From: Bathynomus jamesi
Lineage: Eukaryota > Arthropoda > Malacostraca > Isopoda > Cirolanidae
Reading direction: 5' to 3'
NCBI GenBank assembly: GCA_023014485.1
Contig: JAJOZX010002701.1
Span: 559,959-623,958 of the forward strand
Length of the DNA: 64,000 bases
The notes beneath the pieces are model-generated. The model was given only the letters and a program-made list of their open reading frames with translations. It was not told the DNA's origin and made no database searches. Of this stretch, positions 10,378-21,380 are shown in pieces. The position numbers were made by a program, and so were the translations under genes. Within the stretch, counting starts at the first letter, position 1. Every line of letters begins with the position of its first letter.

Positions 10378-11168
10378 TTGTCTACAAAAATTAGAATCCC
10401 TTTGACGGCAAAATTAGAATCCATGACGGCAAAATTAGAATCCCTTGAGACTCCAGTTACGACCCCTCCTGCCTCAGTTTCTACTAATAATATAAATAGT
10501 AGCCTATTAGTAGCCCTCTCTCTTCCCCTAGTTCCCAACCCTTCGTTCGAGTGGGTAATGGAGCCCCATTGAGAAAACCTAAGACATGTCTACCAGTAAT
10601 AACAAACAATAAGTTTTCTGTTTTAGGTTTCGATGATGCAGATGAACCGGAAATACGACTCGTTGGCGATTCCATTGTTCGAGGGCAGCTCGAGGAATTC
10701 TGTGGGAGAAACCCTCGTCGTAGGCGCCGTTACTGCTACCCTGGTGCAAGGGTGGAGGATATAACTAATAGTGTCGACCAATTTACAGACGATACCTCCG
10801 AGGACACAACGTATGTTATTCATGTCGGTACTAATAACGTTTTGAATTGTAGATCGGAAGAACTGCTGGCTAGGTACAGGGACTTACTAGAGCGATTAAA
10901 GGAAAAAACTAATAAGATTGTTTTAACAGGTATACTTCCTCGAATTATCCAACGTAACGATTTCTACAGCAAGGCGACCTATATTAACAATAACCTAAAG
11001 TCTCTTTGCCAAAGGAAGGAGTGCATTTTGCGAATTTTTGGAACAGTTTCTACGGCAGGGGGGACTTGTTCCTCGGAGATGGACTTCATCTTAATGACGT
11101 TGGAGCTGCGCTTTCAGGAAGACTATTTCATAATACTGTCTTCTTTTCAGGCTGCCGTAACTTGAACG
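10378..11168 (+). pseudogene. LINE ORF1: coiled coil plus SGNH esterase
   Basis: The first part carries a repeated LTAKLES/MTAKLES heptad-like stretch. After a frameshift near 10550 comes an SGNH-hydrolase core: the nucleophile block GDSIVRG near residue 38, and GTNN near residue 94. The final Asp-His block (GDGLHLN) is present in the next frame at about 11077. ORF1 esterases are typical of CR1-clade LINEs and are thought to act with the RNA particle. Two frameshifts break it. Confidence 0.75.
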
Positions 11169-11233
11169 GTCCCAGCGTAAATTCCACAAATTTTCCCTGC
11201 GCTCGCGAAGGTGTCGCAATTACAAACAATTTG

Positions 11234-11880
11234 AAGGTTCTCTCTTTAAATGCTCGTAGCCTACGAAATAAAAGAAACGAATTTTTTTCTTTAATTGCTT
11301 GTAAAGACTGATATAATTGCTATAAATGAATCTTGGCTTAGCACAAACTCGTGACTTTGTAGGGGAGTATCAAATTAAAGGTTGTAGACTTTTTGTTAAA
11401 AACAGAATAGGTAGGCGAGGAGGCGGTGTTATGTTGTATATCAAAAATAATATTGCGAACGTTATAGAAGTAAAGCACACAATTCCAGAACCGATAGATT
11501 CGACTATAGCAGAACTTAAATTGAACGATTTCAAACTTCTTGTTGTGGTTATATATAGGCCCCCTAATCAAACAGCTGATACGGACGAAGCGTTATATCG
11601 TGAACTAAAGAGAATAATCGGTAGTGAGCAGGCTTTAGTTATGGATGACTTTAATTGCGCCAACGTGAATTACGATACAATGCAGGGAGACGCGGAAGGT
11701 AATCGTTTAGTTAATTTTCTCGAGGATAGCTTTCTTATTCAAAAGGTTGGGGAACCTACGAGGTTGGACAGTATTTTAGATTTAGTAATAACTACGGATG
11801 ATAGGCTAATTACTGATCTTTAAGTAATAGAACCGTTAAGCAATAGCGATCACAATATGGTAGAGTTTGTCCTCTCAGTA
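11234..11880 (+). pseudogene. LINE AP endonuclease domain
   Basis: The endonuclease starts with VLSLNARSLRNKR (catalytic Asn). It continues with GGGVMLYIKNN, VVVIYRPPNQ, MDDFNCANVNYD (DFN block) and NSDHNMVEF (SDH block) at about 11840-11870. Stops at 11309-11311 and 11821-11823 and a frameshift interrupt it. It would nick the target for target-primed reverse transcription. Confidence 0.75.
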
Positions 11881-13160
11881 AGTCACTCGAAACCAGCTAA
11901 CTCGACTAAAATTCCTAACTTCCAGCACGCAGACTTTAGTAAATTTCGAAATAAATTGTCACATGTCAATTGGGAAAACGTAATGGGGAACTCCAACGCA
12001 AAACTAATGTGGGAATCGTTCGAAACAGTATTTAGGACTATAAATGAGGAATGTGTACCGTACAAAATTAAGCGTGCGAAAGTAAACAACAAGCCCTTGT
12101 GGTTTACTTCTAGAGTAGGAGACATTATAAAGAGTAGAGATAGGGCTTATAGGCTTCATAAGTGCGATAAAGACAATTTGTGGTTACGAAACAACTACAT
12201 ATCTCTAAGGCGTGAAGCGAAAAGTGTAATAAAAAAGTCCAAACGCGAATTTGAAATCTCCACAGCTCATGACGGTAAAGAAAACCCCAAGCGATTCTTT
12301 CAATATGTCAATAATAGAAATCCAGTAAAAAGTGTCTTGGGGCCTTTGAAAAATGTAAACGGAGATCTAGTTTCTGAAAACAAGGAAATGGCTACCTTGC
12401 TAAACGAATTTTTTACGTCAGTTTTCACTATAGAAGATGTAACGAATATTCCTACGGTCATATACATAATACCTTTTGATAATGGTAATATTTTGGATAA
12501 TATCGTGGTTAGTGAAGGGGAGGTAATGCGCTATATTGATAAAATGAAAACGCGTAAATCACCGGGGCCGGATTCCATATATCCCATACAACTAAAAGAA
12601 TTAAAAGATAGCATTGTTGTGTCGCTAACAAAGATTTTTAATGCGTCTATTTCTGAGGGGTGCGTACCAGATAATTTCAAGTTAGCAAACGTAACACCTA
12701 TCTTTAAGAAAGGCGATAAAGGTACGGCGGGAAATTATAGGCCAATCAGTTTAACGTCTGTTGTAGGTAAGCTACTGGAACCAATAATTAGGGATCGTAT
12801 AGTCGAACACTTAGAATTGCATAAACTAGTTAGAAATACGCAGCACGGTTTTAGGCGAAACAAATCTTGCTTAATTAATCTTTTAGAATTTTTCCAAAGC
12901 GTGGTTGACGTTTACGATAGACATCGGGCGGTTGATGTAGTGTATTTAGATTTTCAGAAAGCGTTTGACACCGTGCCGCACAAAAGACTCATTGAAAAAC
13001 TAAGGCTCATGGAATCAGGGGTGTAGTAATAAATTGGCTAGAAGAGTGGTTGCGAGGTAGGAAACAGAGGGTGGTCGTTGATGGAGCGGAGTCGTGTTGG
13101 GCTAATGTAGCGAGTGGCGTTCCTCAGGGTTCTGTATTGGGCCCCTTGTTTTTTCTTATA
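11857..13160 (+). pseudogene. LINE reverse transcriptase, N-terminal two thirds
   Basis: Reverse-transcriptase blocks in order: RKSPGPDSIYPIQLKEL, FKLANVTPIFKKGDK, NYRPISLTSVVGKLLE, QHGFRRNKSC and VYLDFQKAFDTVPH (first catalytic Asp). A frameshift lies at about 13020. The frame then reads GVPQGSVLGPLFFLIY up to the mariner insertion at 13163. This is a typical CR1 arrangement. Confidence 0.8.
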
Positions 13161-13162
13161 TA

Positions 13163-13750
13163 GGGTGATCCAGAGAAATGGGACCCAAAAGAAACCCCTG
13201 TAACTCTTAAAGTATAAGTCCTTTTATAAAATCATACGCATCATTCGAAAGAGGATAGTTACAAGTTTGTACAGGATTGTATAGGTTTTGACAATACAAG
13301 ACAAGATAAGATACAAAACAAAATAAAAGTGTTAGTTAAAACTAACCCTTCAAGATGACTGCATGGACTGTGGAACAGCTGCGTTTCATAACTGAGCAAT
13401 ATTATGAGCATGGAAGAAGTGTAGTTTCAACTCTTAGAAGGTGATTTTGACATCTGAAAATTTGTCTTGAAAGATCTTTGAGCTGAAACTACACTTCTTC
13501 CATGCTCATAATATTGCTCAGTTATGAAACGCGGCTGTTCCACAGTCCATGCAGTCATCTTGAAGGGTTAGTTTTAACTAACACTTTTATTTTGTTTTGT
13601 ATCTTATCTTGTCTTGTATTGTCAAAACCTATACAATCCTGTACAAACTTGCAACTATCCTCTTTCGAATGATGCGTATGACTTTATAAAAGGACTTATA
13701 CTTTAAGAGTTACAGGGGTTTCTTTTGGGTCCCATTTCTCTGGATCACCC
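13163..13750. mobile_element. Palindromic mariner derivative (duplicated 5' end)
   Basis: A 588-bp near-perfect palindrome. Each arm is the same end of the DD41D mariner found at 21378-22777, including its terminal GGGTGATCCAGAGAAATGGG-type repeat and the first codons of the transposase (MTAWTVEQLRFITEQYYEHG). The two arms meet near 13435-13450. It is inserted at a TA/TATA site inside the LINE reverse transcriptase, between GPLFFLIY and NDLD. It cannot encode transposase. Transcripts would fold into a long hairpin. Confidence 0.85.
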
Positions 13751-14608
13751 TTTATATATTAATGATTTAGATGTCGGCCTAGTCAGTACAGTTTCAAAGT
13801 TTGCGGATGACACGAAGCTGGGTGGTAGGGCGATTAATGACGAAGATAGAGGTAAAATCCAGGAATATCTGAATAAAATCGTTGATTGGTCAGTCACATG
13901 GCAAATGAGATTTAACGTTAAGTACAAAATTTTGCATATAGGTTCGCGTAACGGTAATTTTGCGTATAGTATGTCGGGGAAAGATTTAACAAGCGTAGAG
14001 CAGGAAAAAGATTTAGGAGTTATAGTCACTGGTGATTTAAAAGTAGCGAAACAAAGTACAGCAGCGGTCAATAAGGCGAACAAAGTGTTAGGTTTTATAG
14101 CTCGAAATTTTGAGTACAAATCGCGCGATATTATAGTTCCTCTTTATAAATCATTAGTTAGACCCCATTTGGAGTACGCGGTCCAATTTTGGAATCCACA
14201 TATGCGCAAAGATATAGACAAAATCGAAAGAGTTCAAAGACGAGCAACTAAGATGATTCCGTCGCTTAGGTCAAAGTCGTACGAGGATAGGCTTAAGAGT
14301 TAAAATTGACTACACTCGAGACTAGGAGGCTAAGGGGTGATCTAATCCAGGTTTTCAAAATCATGAATGGATTCGATAACGTAGATAGAGATAGCTTTTT
14401 CGAAATATCTCAATATAATAGGGCTAGAAATAATGGGTGTAGGTTGACAAGTAGAAGGTTCGAGACAGCAGTTGCGAAAAACTGTTTTACGCATAGAATA
14501 GTAAATAGCTGGAATAGTTTGCCAGTAGAAGTAATTAGTAGCACGTCTATAAACATGTTTAAAAATCGATTAGACGCATATGTTGATAGATTGGGTGTAG
14601 TTTAAGGT
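13751..14608 (+). pseudogene. LINE reverse transcriptase, C-terminal third and tail
   Basis: The frame resumes with YINDLD, then KFADDTKLGG (FADD catalytic block), WQMRFNVKYKILHIG, EKDLGVIVTGDLK, VRPHLEYAVQFWNP and RVQRRATKMIP. After a stop near 14301 it continues with TLETRRLRGDLIQVFKIMNG and IVNSWNSLPVEV, ending in TAA at 14603-14605. It forms one reading unit with 11857-13160 if the inserted mariner is removed. Confidence 0.8.
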
Positions 14609-15090
14609 AGTAAAATTAAGGCTTTGTGGTGATAGATCCCACAGCTCAACACAAGTGTTGTGGGATATAGGGAGGCAGCATCTTGGGTTAGGGGATACTC
14701 TCTGTCCTTACACACCCCATTTAAAGAGATTCCTCTGCCGACCAGTGCCCCCCCATAGTACTGTGAGGTATTGAAAAACTCATGATCTTCACTTGCCCCA
14801 CAAACACCTTTAAATGGGAGACCCAAAATGGGTGCACACACATTCTACATTACTGTACAGTCTTTACAGCGACACCTACACCTTTCCTCCTAAGTATATA
14901 TATTGTAATGTATTTGTGGTTCGGAACCCACGTAAAATTGTAGGTCCCCTCCGCCACCACGGAGGACATACACAATACACAATTACGAATACAGTTAGGT
15001 AGACCAGCCATGAGTGGATCCTAGGGTCTTTGTTGGTCTGAAACATTATAAAATTATAACATTTCGTTTCAAATACATATAATTAAAAAC
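14609..15090. other. Probable 3' UTR or flank of the LINE, no gene
   Basis: Non-coding. It contains a hairpin-like CCCACA...TGTGGGA near 14638-14665 and repeated ATTTAAA(G/TGGG) stretches. I cannot place the LINE 3' end exactly. Confidence 0.4.
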
Positions 15091-15099
15091 ACCGGTATT

Positions 15100-16090
15100 A
15101 CGCCTGAATACATGCACAGACTTCAACACGGACACGTCGTATACTGCATTCAGGATGCTGCTCAGCGGAAGTTCCATCTTTTAATGTTTTCTATTGATCC
15201 TGCGAGAACGTCCAGACGGGTTAAGCTCTGAGGCGACTATGAGCCGCCGGTGCGCTGTTTGACTCGGAGGGACCGTGCGGGTTGTTGGGGAGGTAGGTGA
15301 TGTGGGAGTGGGTATGAGTTACAAAGGTTGCGTCATGAACGTCGGCAAGCGTTAGTGATTCGTGTACGAGATTGTTCCAACATGAAAGATTCGTTGCGCC
15401 CTGGTGAATCAGGCGAATATTTGTATCCCATTATACTGGGTAGGCGTTTAAAGAATTTTTCCATCTGCGATACATGAAGTAATATTGGTTTTAATGTTTT
15501 ATCACACACACTTCCTGGAATGCGCACCATACATCTTCTACAACGTTCAGGGGTAACTGTATTCACCATTGTACCTTCTCGAACTGGGCACATTTATTAG
15601 CACTCTGGCGATCTATTTGAGAGAAACATGTGTCCATACTTGTCCTTTTTGCTGGACAAACGATACTCGTCCCTAAACTTTACTAAAAATTCACATAAAC
15701 CTTTAGCTACGACTTCGCTGCGCATCTCATGATATACATGGATGTAGTGGTAGAAATATTTTAAACTGTCCATAATCACAAGATTTACATTTTCCGTCCC
15801 AGTGTACGTGCACTCGATGTGATGTAACATGGTATAATATCTCCTGTCAAACCAATCATCAACACGATTCACAACCCAGATTCTTTGTTTCTCTTCTGCA
15901 AACGTAGCTTCTTTCACTTCACGATATATGTACTCTTTAGTACACTTTACTCCTACAGCATATTCCATTACACCGTTTGAGCCGCCAAACCCAACAATGC
16001 TCTCACCAGAATATCCGTAGAGTATTTTGACGTCGTGCTTCTCATGCTTCGCACGATTTAATGCAGCTTTAAAGGTTTCAAAGGAGGGGG
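15100..16090 (-). pseudogene. Unidentified virus-like reading frames
   Basis: Two minus-strand frames lie head to tail in the same frame: about 16088-15597 (the best part begins MEYAVGVKCTKEYIY, with an upstream ETFKAALNRAKHEKHDVK lead) and 15593-15333 (MCPVREGTMVNTVTPERC). They are separated only by TAATAAATG at 15591-15599. The first encodes aromatic-rich sequence such as RVDDWFDRRYYTMLHHIECT. The second has paired Cys residues. I do not recognise either. Together with 9430-10330 on the same strand they look like one decayed DNA-virus or Polinton-like insertion split by the CR1 LINE. Confidence 0.4.
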
Positions 16091-16535
16091 TAGCTAGAAA
16101 TTCTTTGGGTGTTCACCACATCTGTAGACTTTAGTGAGTACCACTTTAGGAATGTAGAGCATGCAATATCATTGGAAGCTATCGTTATTTTTTGTCTACG
16201 CGAGAATTCTTTAACAGGTAAAAAGACACGTGGGCGAATCATAGATTGCGGGGATCAACTGAGTACGCAGGGAGGAGACATGTACCGATTAGCAGCAGGA
16301 GTCACGTGACTCGTCGTAGGACTGTGTATGCTTTTAAAAGCAGTGAGAGAGAATTCTCGCTTTATTTAGGGGTAACTTAATTACTTTTCACCTTCTACCA
16401 CGCATTAAAGAATTATTTAAAATTTTTTTGTCTTAATATACAAATTTATCTTTAAATCATATAAAAACATTAACTTAATTGTTAAACTGGGTTTTAGTTT
16501 TAGGGGTAACATTTATTTTTCACCTTTCGCCATAC
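16091..16535. other. AT-rich non-coding sequence
   Basis: The first part (to about 16310) may still belong to the decayed virus-like segment. No conserved motif is visible after that. Confidence 0.4.
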
Positions 16536-16715
16536 ATTACACATATACATACATATACATACATACATACATACATACACATATATATATACACACACAC
16601 ACATATATACACACATATATACATACATACATATATACATATATACATACATATATACATATATACATACATACATATACACATATATACATATACACAT
16701 ATATACATATATATA
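16536..16715. repeat. (ACAT/TATA) microsatellite
   Basis: An imperfect run of ACATATAC units. It directly borders the left end of the palindromic mariner at 16718. Confidence 0.95.
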
Positions 16716-16717
16716 TA

Positions 16718-17293
16718 CACCGGGTGTCCGAGAATTATCTGTACAATTTTTGGCTGTTATTAAAAGTCAACCATGAAGTGTAGAAATTCCAGTGTTGTCC
16801 CATTTTACAGAGAATCTCATTAAGTTTTTTTCTGATACCACGTTTTGACAAGTTTTTTAGAAATGTACGCGGGTGACAGACATTGATGATTTAAAAGCAA
16901 GAATCACAGCTGCTATTGAGCGAATTGATGTGGATATGCTGCAGCGTACATGGCAACATTTGGAGTATCGATTGGATGTTTTGCGAATCACTAATGGTGC
17001 ACATATCGAATGTTTGTAACAACGTTACTTTAATAAAAGAAACTTTTGAAAATACAGATTCTAAATAATCTTGTTTAAGAATTTTACGTGTGTTATCAAG
17101 AATTTTATTAAAAGATGAAATTGTACAGATAATGTTCGGACACACTGGAATTTCTAAAAAACTTGTCAAAACTTGGTATCAGAAAAAACTTAATGAGATT
17201 CTCTGTAAAATGGGACAACACTGGAATTTCTACACTTTATGGTTGACTTTTAATAACAGCCAAAAATTGTACAGATAATTCTCGGACACCCTG
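16718..17293. mobile_element. Palindromic mariner derivative (duplicated 3' end)
   Basis: Ends CACCGGGTGTCCGAGAATT and CAGGGTGTCCGAGAATT are inverted and flanked by TA. The left arm runs to about 16860 and the right arm begins near 17150. Between them lies the end of a mariner transposase (TDIDDLKARITAAIERIDVD to a stop near 17020). The outer arms pair over roughly 140 bp. It has no catalytic domain. Confidence 0.8.
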
Positions 17294-17332
17294 TATACAC
17301 ACACACATATTATATATATATATATATATATA

Positions 17333-18259
17333 CAGGGTGGGCGGAAAGTAGCTCCCTATTTTGGATTGGTAAAAAAATACGTATATTATCCATTTATTTC
17401 AGAAGAAATAATATGAAAAGGTAGGCATACATGGTAGGTTTTCTCTAAAATTCAATGTGGGCTCCAACTCTTTCCACCAGCTTCTGGAGCCGCCCAGGAA
17501 TGGCGTCCACTGACTTTAGCAGGAACTCCGGCGGGATGGAGGACATGACTTCCCGAATTCGGTCCTCCAGTTCTTCCAATGTCCTCGGTTTGGTGCGGTA
17601 GACTTCTTCCTTTACCCACCCCAAAGAAAGAAGTCGCACGGTGTCAAGTCGGGGCTCCTGGCTGGCCATTGATGTGGACCACGACGACCCATCCAACGCC
17701 CAGGGAAGTGGGCATCCAGCCACTCACGGACAACAAGAGCGAAGTGCGGAGGGGCGCCATCTTGCATAAATATCAGATCGTCGATGTTCTCCCATGTGCT
17801 GACAACCGGCCAGACCTCGTTTCGCAACATAGCAAGGTACCGCTCAGCATTCATGGTGTTGCGCAGAAGGAACGGGCCCACAACCTGATCTGAGGTCATA
17901 CCACACCACACCGTTACACTGAACCGATTCTGCCGTTTTTCAGCGGTAACCGTGCGACTTCTTTCTTTGGGGGTGGGTAAAGGAAGAAGTCTACCGCACC
18001 AAACTGAGGACATTGGAAGAACTGGAGGACCGAATTCGGGAAGTCATGTTCTCCATCCCGCCGGAGTTCCTGCTAAAGTCAGTGGACGCCATTCCTGGGC
18101 GGCTCCAGAAGCTGGTGGAAAGAGTTGGAGCTCACATTGAATTTTAGAGAAAACTTACCATGTATGCCTACCTTTTCATATTATTTCTTCTGAAATAAAT
18201 GGATAATATACATATTTTTTTACCAATCCAAAATAGGGAGCTACTTTCCGCCCACCCTG
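17333..18259. mobile_element. Palindromic DD41D mariner derivative
   Basis: Terminal repeats CAGGGTGGGCGGAAAGTAG are inverted and flanked by TATA. The left part (17333-17945, minus strand) holds the transposase from the SVTVWCGMTSDQVVGPF block to its C-terminus. The right part (about 17950-18259) is an inverted second copy of the 3' end only. The C-terminal codons therefore occur twice, facing each other, giving arms of about 300 bp. Confidence 0.85.
17445..18013 (-). pseudogene. DD41D mariner transposase, C-terminal half
   Basis: Blocks present: SVTVWCGMTSDQVVGPF, MQDGAPPHFALVVREWLDAH (second catalytic Asp), WPARSPDLTPCDFFLWG (third Asp), then RTLEELEDRIREVMSSIPP and a GAHIEF end. There are 41 residues between the last two Asp residues, hence DD41D. 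The N-terminal HTH domain and first Asp are absent, replaced by the inverted repeat of the 3' end. A frameshift lies near 17610. Confidence 0.8.
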
Positions 18260-18260
18260 T

Positions 18261-18294
<34 letters not shown>

Positions 18295-18315
18295 CATACA
18301 TACATACATATACAA

Positions 18316-19146
18316 CATGTCATTTAACACCGAAAAATTTCAGCTCCTGAGATATGGTAGTACAGAAGAACTTAGACTGCATATTATGCTCCAGTTAGAC
18401 AGGAAATTCAGAGAAGCACGAAAGCGATTGATCTCGGGATAATAATGACAGATGATTCGAAATTTGAAACACAAAATCAGGTAGCGATAAATAAAGCAAA
18501 AAGAGTCGCCGGACAGGTACTAAGAACGTTCAAGAGAAGGGACAGGACAGTAATGATTCTCCTGCTAAAAACAGTGATTATACCAAAACTTGAATACTGC
18601 TCAGTTTTGACGTCCCCATATAGAAAGGAAGAAACTAATAAACTAGAAGAAACGCAGACATTTCACAGCCAAGATTGATGGCTGCAAAGAACTCACCCAC
18701 TGGGAAAGACTACGTAAACTAAATCTGTACTCCTTGGAAAGAAGGAGAGAGAGGTACACCATAATCTACATATGGAAAATTATCGAAAAACTGGTACCAA
18801 ACCTAAAACTAAACCCAATTACCATTCAAACAACACTGGAAAATAGGGAAGGCAGAATGTGTAGTATTCCCAAATTAAGGGCCCGACAAGGGACCTCCTC
18901 AACTCTGAAGGAAAATAACTTGGTTGTCAGGGGGCCAAGACTTTTCAACCAGCTTCCAAAGGACCTCAGAAACGTAACGGGGCTCAAAGTTGAAGTCTTC
19001 AAGAGAAGACTGGATACCTGGCTCAGGACGGTACCAGATGAGCCGGGAGTGCCTGGCTATGTACGATGGAGAGCACAAGAAAGCAACTCGCTCCTCCACC
19101 AAGCCAGACCTAGAGGCGGGGCCACCAGCTTGACCTCCGTGTGAAG
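18316..19146 (+). pseudogene. 5'-truncated CR1/L2-like LINE, C-terminal end
   Basis: The frames read NKAKRVAGQVLRTFKRRDR, IPKLEYCSVLTSPYRK, LYSLERRRERYTIIYIWKI, VVRGPRLFNQLPKDLRN and PDEPGVPGYVRWRAQESNSL before a stop at 19142-19144. The same blocks occur in the minus-strand LINE at 37045-39285, so both belong to one family. It is followed by a (TA)/(CA) microsatellite, which may be its tail. Confidence 0.75.
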
Positions 19147-19189
19147 AGAGACCAACGCACGAAACAAAAGGTTCATAAGGTAAGGTTAT

Positions 19190-19320
19190 ATATTTATACA
19201 CATATACATATATATACACATATATATACACATACACTTATATACACACACACACATATATATACACACATACACACACACACATATATATGTATATTAT
19301 ATATATATATATACACACAC

Positions 19321-19393
<73 letters not shown>

Positions 19394-19441
19394 CATACAT
19401 ACATACACACATACACACACATATATATATATATATATATA
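19190..19441. repeat. (TA)n/(CA)n compound microsatellite
   Basis: About 250 bp of alternating ACACAC and TATATA runs directly after a LINE 3' end. Short frames of Tyr/Ile/Val/Cys in it are artefacts. Confidence 0.95.
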
Positions 19442-19639
19442 GTATTCTACAAAGGTGACTGCTTACGATGTCCATTTACTTTAAATAAATTATGTTAAAT
19501 GGAACAACCAAGGTCAGGCACCCATCTCCGATATAGTCGAATAGCACAGTTTTATGTTATGTAGAATGAACAATTAGGGCGGAAACAACGCCCTGGGTAG
19601 CCGTGATACCAACTTATATCTTTTTACGCGTAAATTAAC

Positions 19640-20208
19640 ATAAAAAAGCTCTCTCTCTCTCTCTCGGCTTCGTAAAAACTTAAGGAGCGCCCACTAAAAT
19701 TCGTACAGCCAATGAATGATCTACATTTTGAAAGTGCGGGGCGGGGGAAGTCTTTTCTTCAGCATGCCCCACTCGAGGAGGGTCTTCTGTTAAACATTTT
19801 AGTTTAGGAGAAGCATTTCAGCTGTTGCGTACAAACTTATAACCAAGAATGCAGTCTGACGATAACCCCATCAAGATGCAAGTAATTCTACTTAGTATAT
19901 TCTCTGTTCTAAATATAAATAGTTGTCTTCTTCAATAGTGCTCTGAGTGAAATATATAGAAGTTAATTCTTCTGTATTAACATTTATGTAGAAGTGTGTT
20001 TTGTGAAGTTGTGTGATTACTGATTTGTGACTATGTGCCTTATTGTGGTTGTGCCCAATTTTATCGTTTTATTGTTATATCTCAAGGCCGATTCTTTCAT
20101 ACACAAATGTCTATCCAATATGCTTCGCCGCCGGTATACTTCTCCGGTGATACAATGTCAGTACAGCTATTTCTCTCTATATACATTCAGAACAGGGATT
20201 GATACATT

Positions 20209-20216
<8 letters not shown>
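19640..20216 (+). repeat. Dispersed repeat 'X', intact copy
   Basis: A roughly 575-bp segment between a (CT)n run (19651-19666) and a (TA)n run (20217). A second copy in the other orientation is found in three pieces at 31030-31130, 36820-37040 and 39300-39520. Shared blocks include GGAGCGCCCACTAAAATTCG, CAGCTGTTGCGTACAAACTT, GTGCTCTGAGTGAA and CTTCGCCGCCGGTATAC. I see no coding potential or terminal repeats. SINE, LTR fragment and DNA-transposon relic all remain possible. Confidence 0.7.

Positions 20217-20263
<47 letters not shown>
20217..20263. repeat. (TA)n microsatellite
   Basis: A pure TA run between repeat X and the solo LTR. Confidence 0.95.
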
Positions 20264-20267
<4 letters not shown>

Positions 20268-21327
20268 AACCCCTCCGTCTATGGCCCGGGTTGGTTCGAA
20301 GTTGACGGGGGTTCTAGTTAGGTGGCAGCAACGGATGTGTGACTTGCAGTAGTTTTCTTCTACAGTATATTACTCTCCGAGTTCTTCTATAGTGGCTCGG
20401 AGGACTCTGATAGACTTACTAAAAATGCTGAAGGTTCCGGACTCTTCTTATAGCGTATCCGGAAAGTTTAATGACTAAGTTCTTCTGAAGAGAGCAAGGC
20501 TCGAAGGATAAGATAAAAACTATCTTTTACTGTAATTTACTGCTAAAATGTACAGTTAGTGCTCAGCCTCTGAATTAGCTTCTGAATGACAATGGAAGAT
20601 TTTTAGTGGGTTTATATACCCAAAAACTGCTAACATCATTATTATTAACTGCTAAAAAGGCTGTATTATTTTTGCACAATATTCGAAAATAAAGTAAATT
20701 TTTAGCTGTGGTAAGGCTTGAACGAGTAAACAAAATATTTGAAGACGAAACCATATTTTTATCTTAAACCGCGACTTTTCAGATCTGATGTTATCATGAT
20801 CTGCCAAGTTAACTAACAGTGGAAATCGGACTATGCATCTTTACACTAAAATATGCATATGAGTAAAATTTTAAGGTTTAAGATGTACAATTTTAATGCT
20901 TAGGCAAGACATGATCTCATCTTTTATAACGAAAGAAATGTATACAAAATATGAACATTGCAAAGCTTAAGCACGATTCCCTATTAAGCGAAATCTAAAA
21001 AAATGATTGAGATTTTAAAAAAAAACAACAGGTCACCAATTATTTGGCAAAGTAGAAAGCAAATCAAAAATTTTATCCAAACTCGCGTTGGGCGATTTTG
21101 GTCCTTATGTAAAAATGAATACACACACGTACATACATATGAGTATAGGCATTCTATAAAGTTAAATATATAAGAATATACAGGATTATAATACATGAAA
21201 TATAACACATGAATTTTTAAAATGGATACTTTTTCTTAAATGGATACAAGAACTATATAAATGAATACAAGAATTACATGAAGAATAAGATAGTATAGGA
21301 ATATCGGAATTATTTATGGTTCATTTT

Positions 21328-21331
<4 letters not shown>
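20264..21331 (-). mobile_element. Solo LTR of the env-bearing retroelement family
   Basis: A 1068-bp unit with TG...CA ends (TGTTAACCCC on the plus strand, ending GGTTCATTTTTACA). The same sequence borders the env-bearing element at 50171-50399 and is found again at 53945-54902. In the env element this end (TGTAAAAATGAACC on the minus strand) follows a purine tract, so the LTR reads on the minus strand here. It lies in a (TA)n run, so the target duplication cannot be defined. A solo LTR points to past LTR-LTR recombination. Confidence 0.75.

Positions 21332-21375
<44 letters not shown>
21332..21375. repeat. (TA)n microsatellite
   Basis: A pure TA run between the solo LTR and a mariner. Confidence 0.95.

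Positions 21376-21377
<2 letters not shown>

Positions 21378-21380
<3 letters not shown>

Larger units (their letters stand above)
10378..14608 (+). mobile_element. CR1-like LINE with esterase ORF1
   Basis: A plus-strand LINE with recognisable parts in order: coiled-coil and SGNH-esterase ORF1 (10378-11168), AP endonuclease (11234-11880), reverse transcriptase (11857-13160 and 13751-14290) and C-terminal tail (14300-14605). A palindromic mariner at 13163-13750 splits the reverse transcriptase. Several frameshifts and stops make it inactive. The element separates two stretches of decayed virus-like coding sequence (9430-10330 and 15100-16090), suggesting that it inserted into them. Confidence 0.8.

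Noticed and set aside
16479..16763. Long Tyr/Ile/His/Thr-repeat open frames in microsatellites (also at 19141-19475, 30898-31143, 60416-60604)
   Set aside because: They are translations of (TA)n/(CA)n runs on either strand and carry no information.
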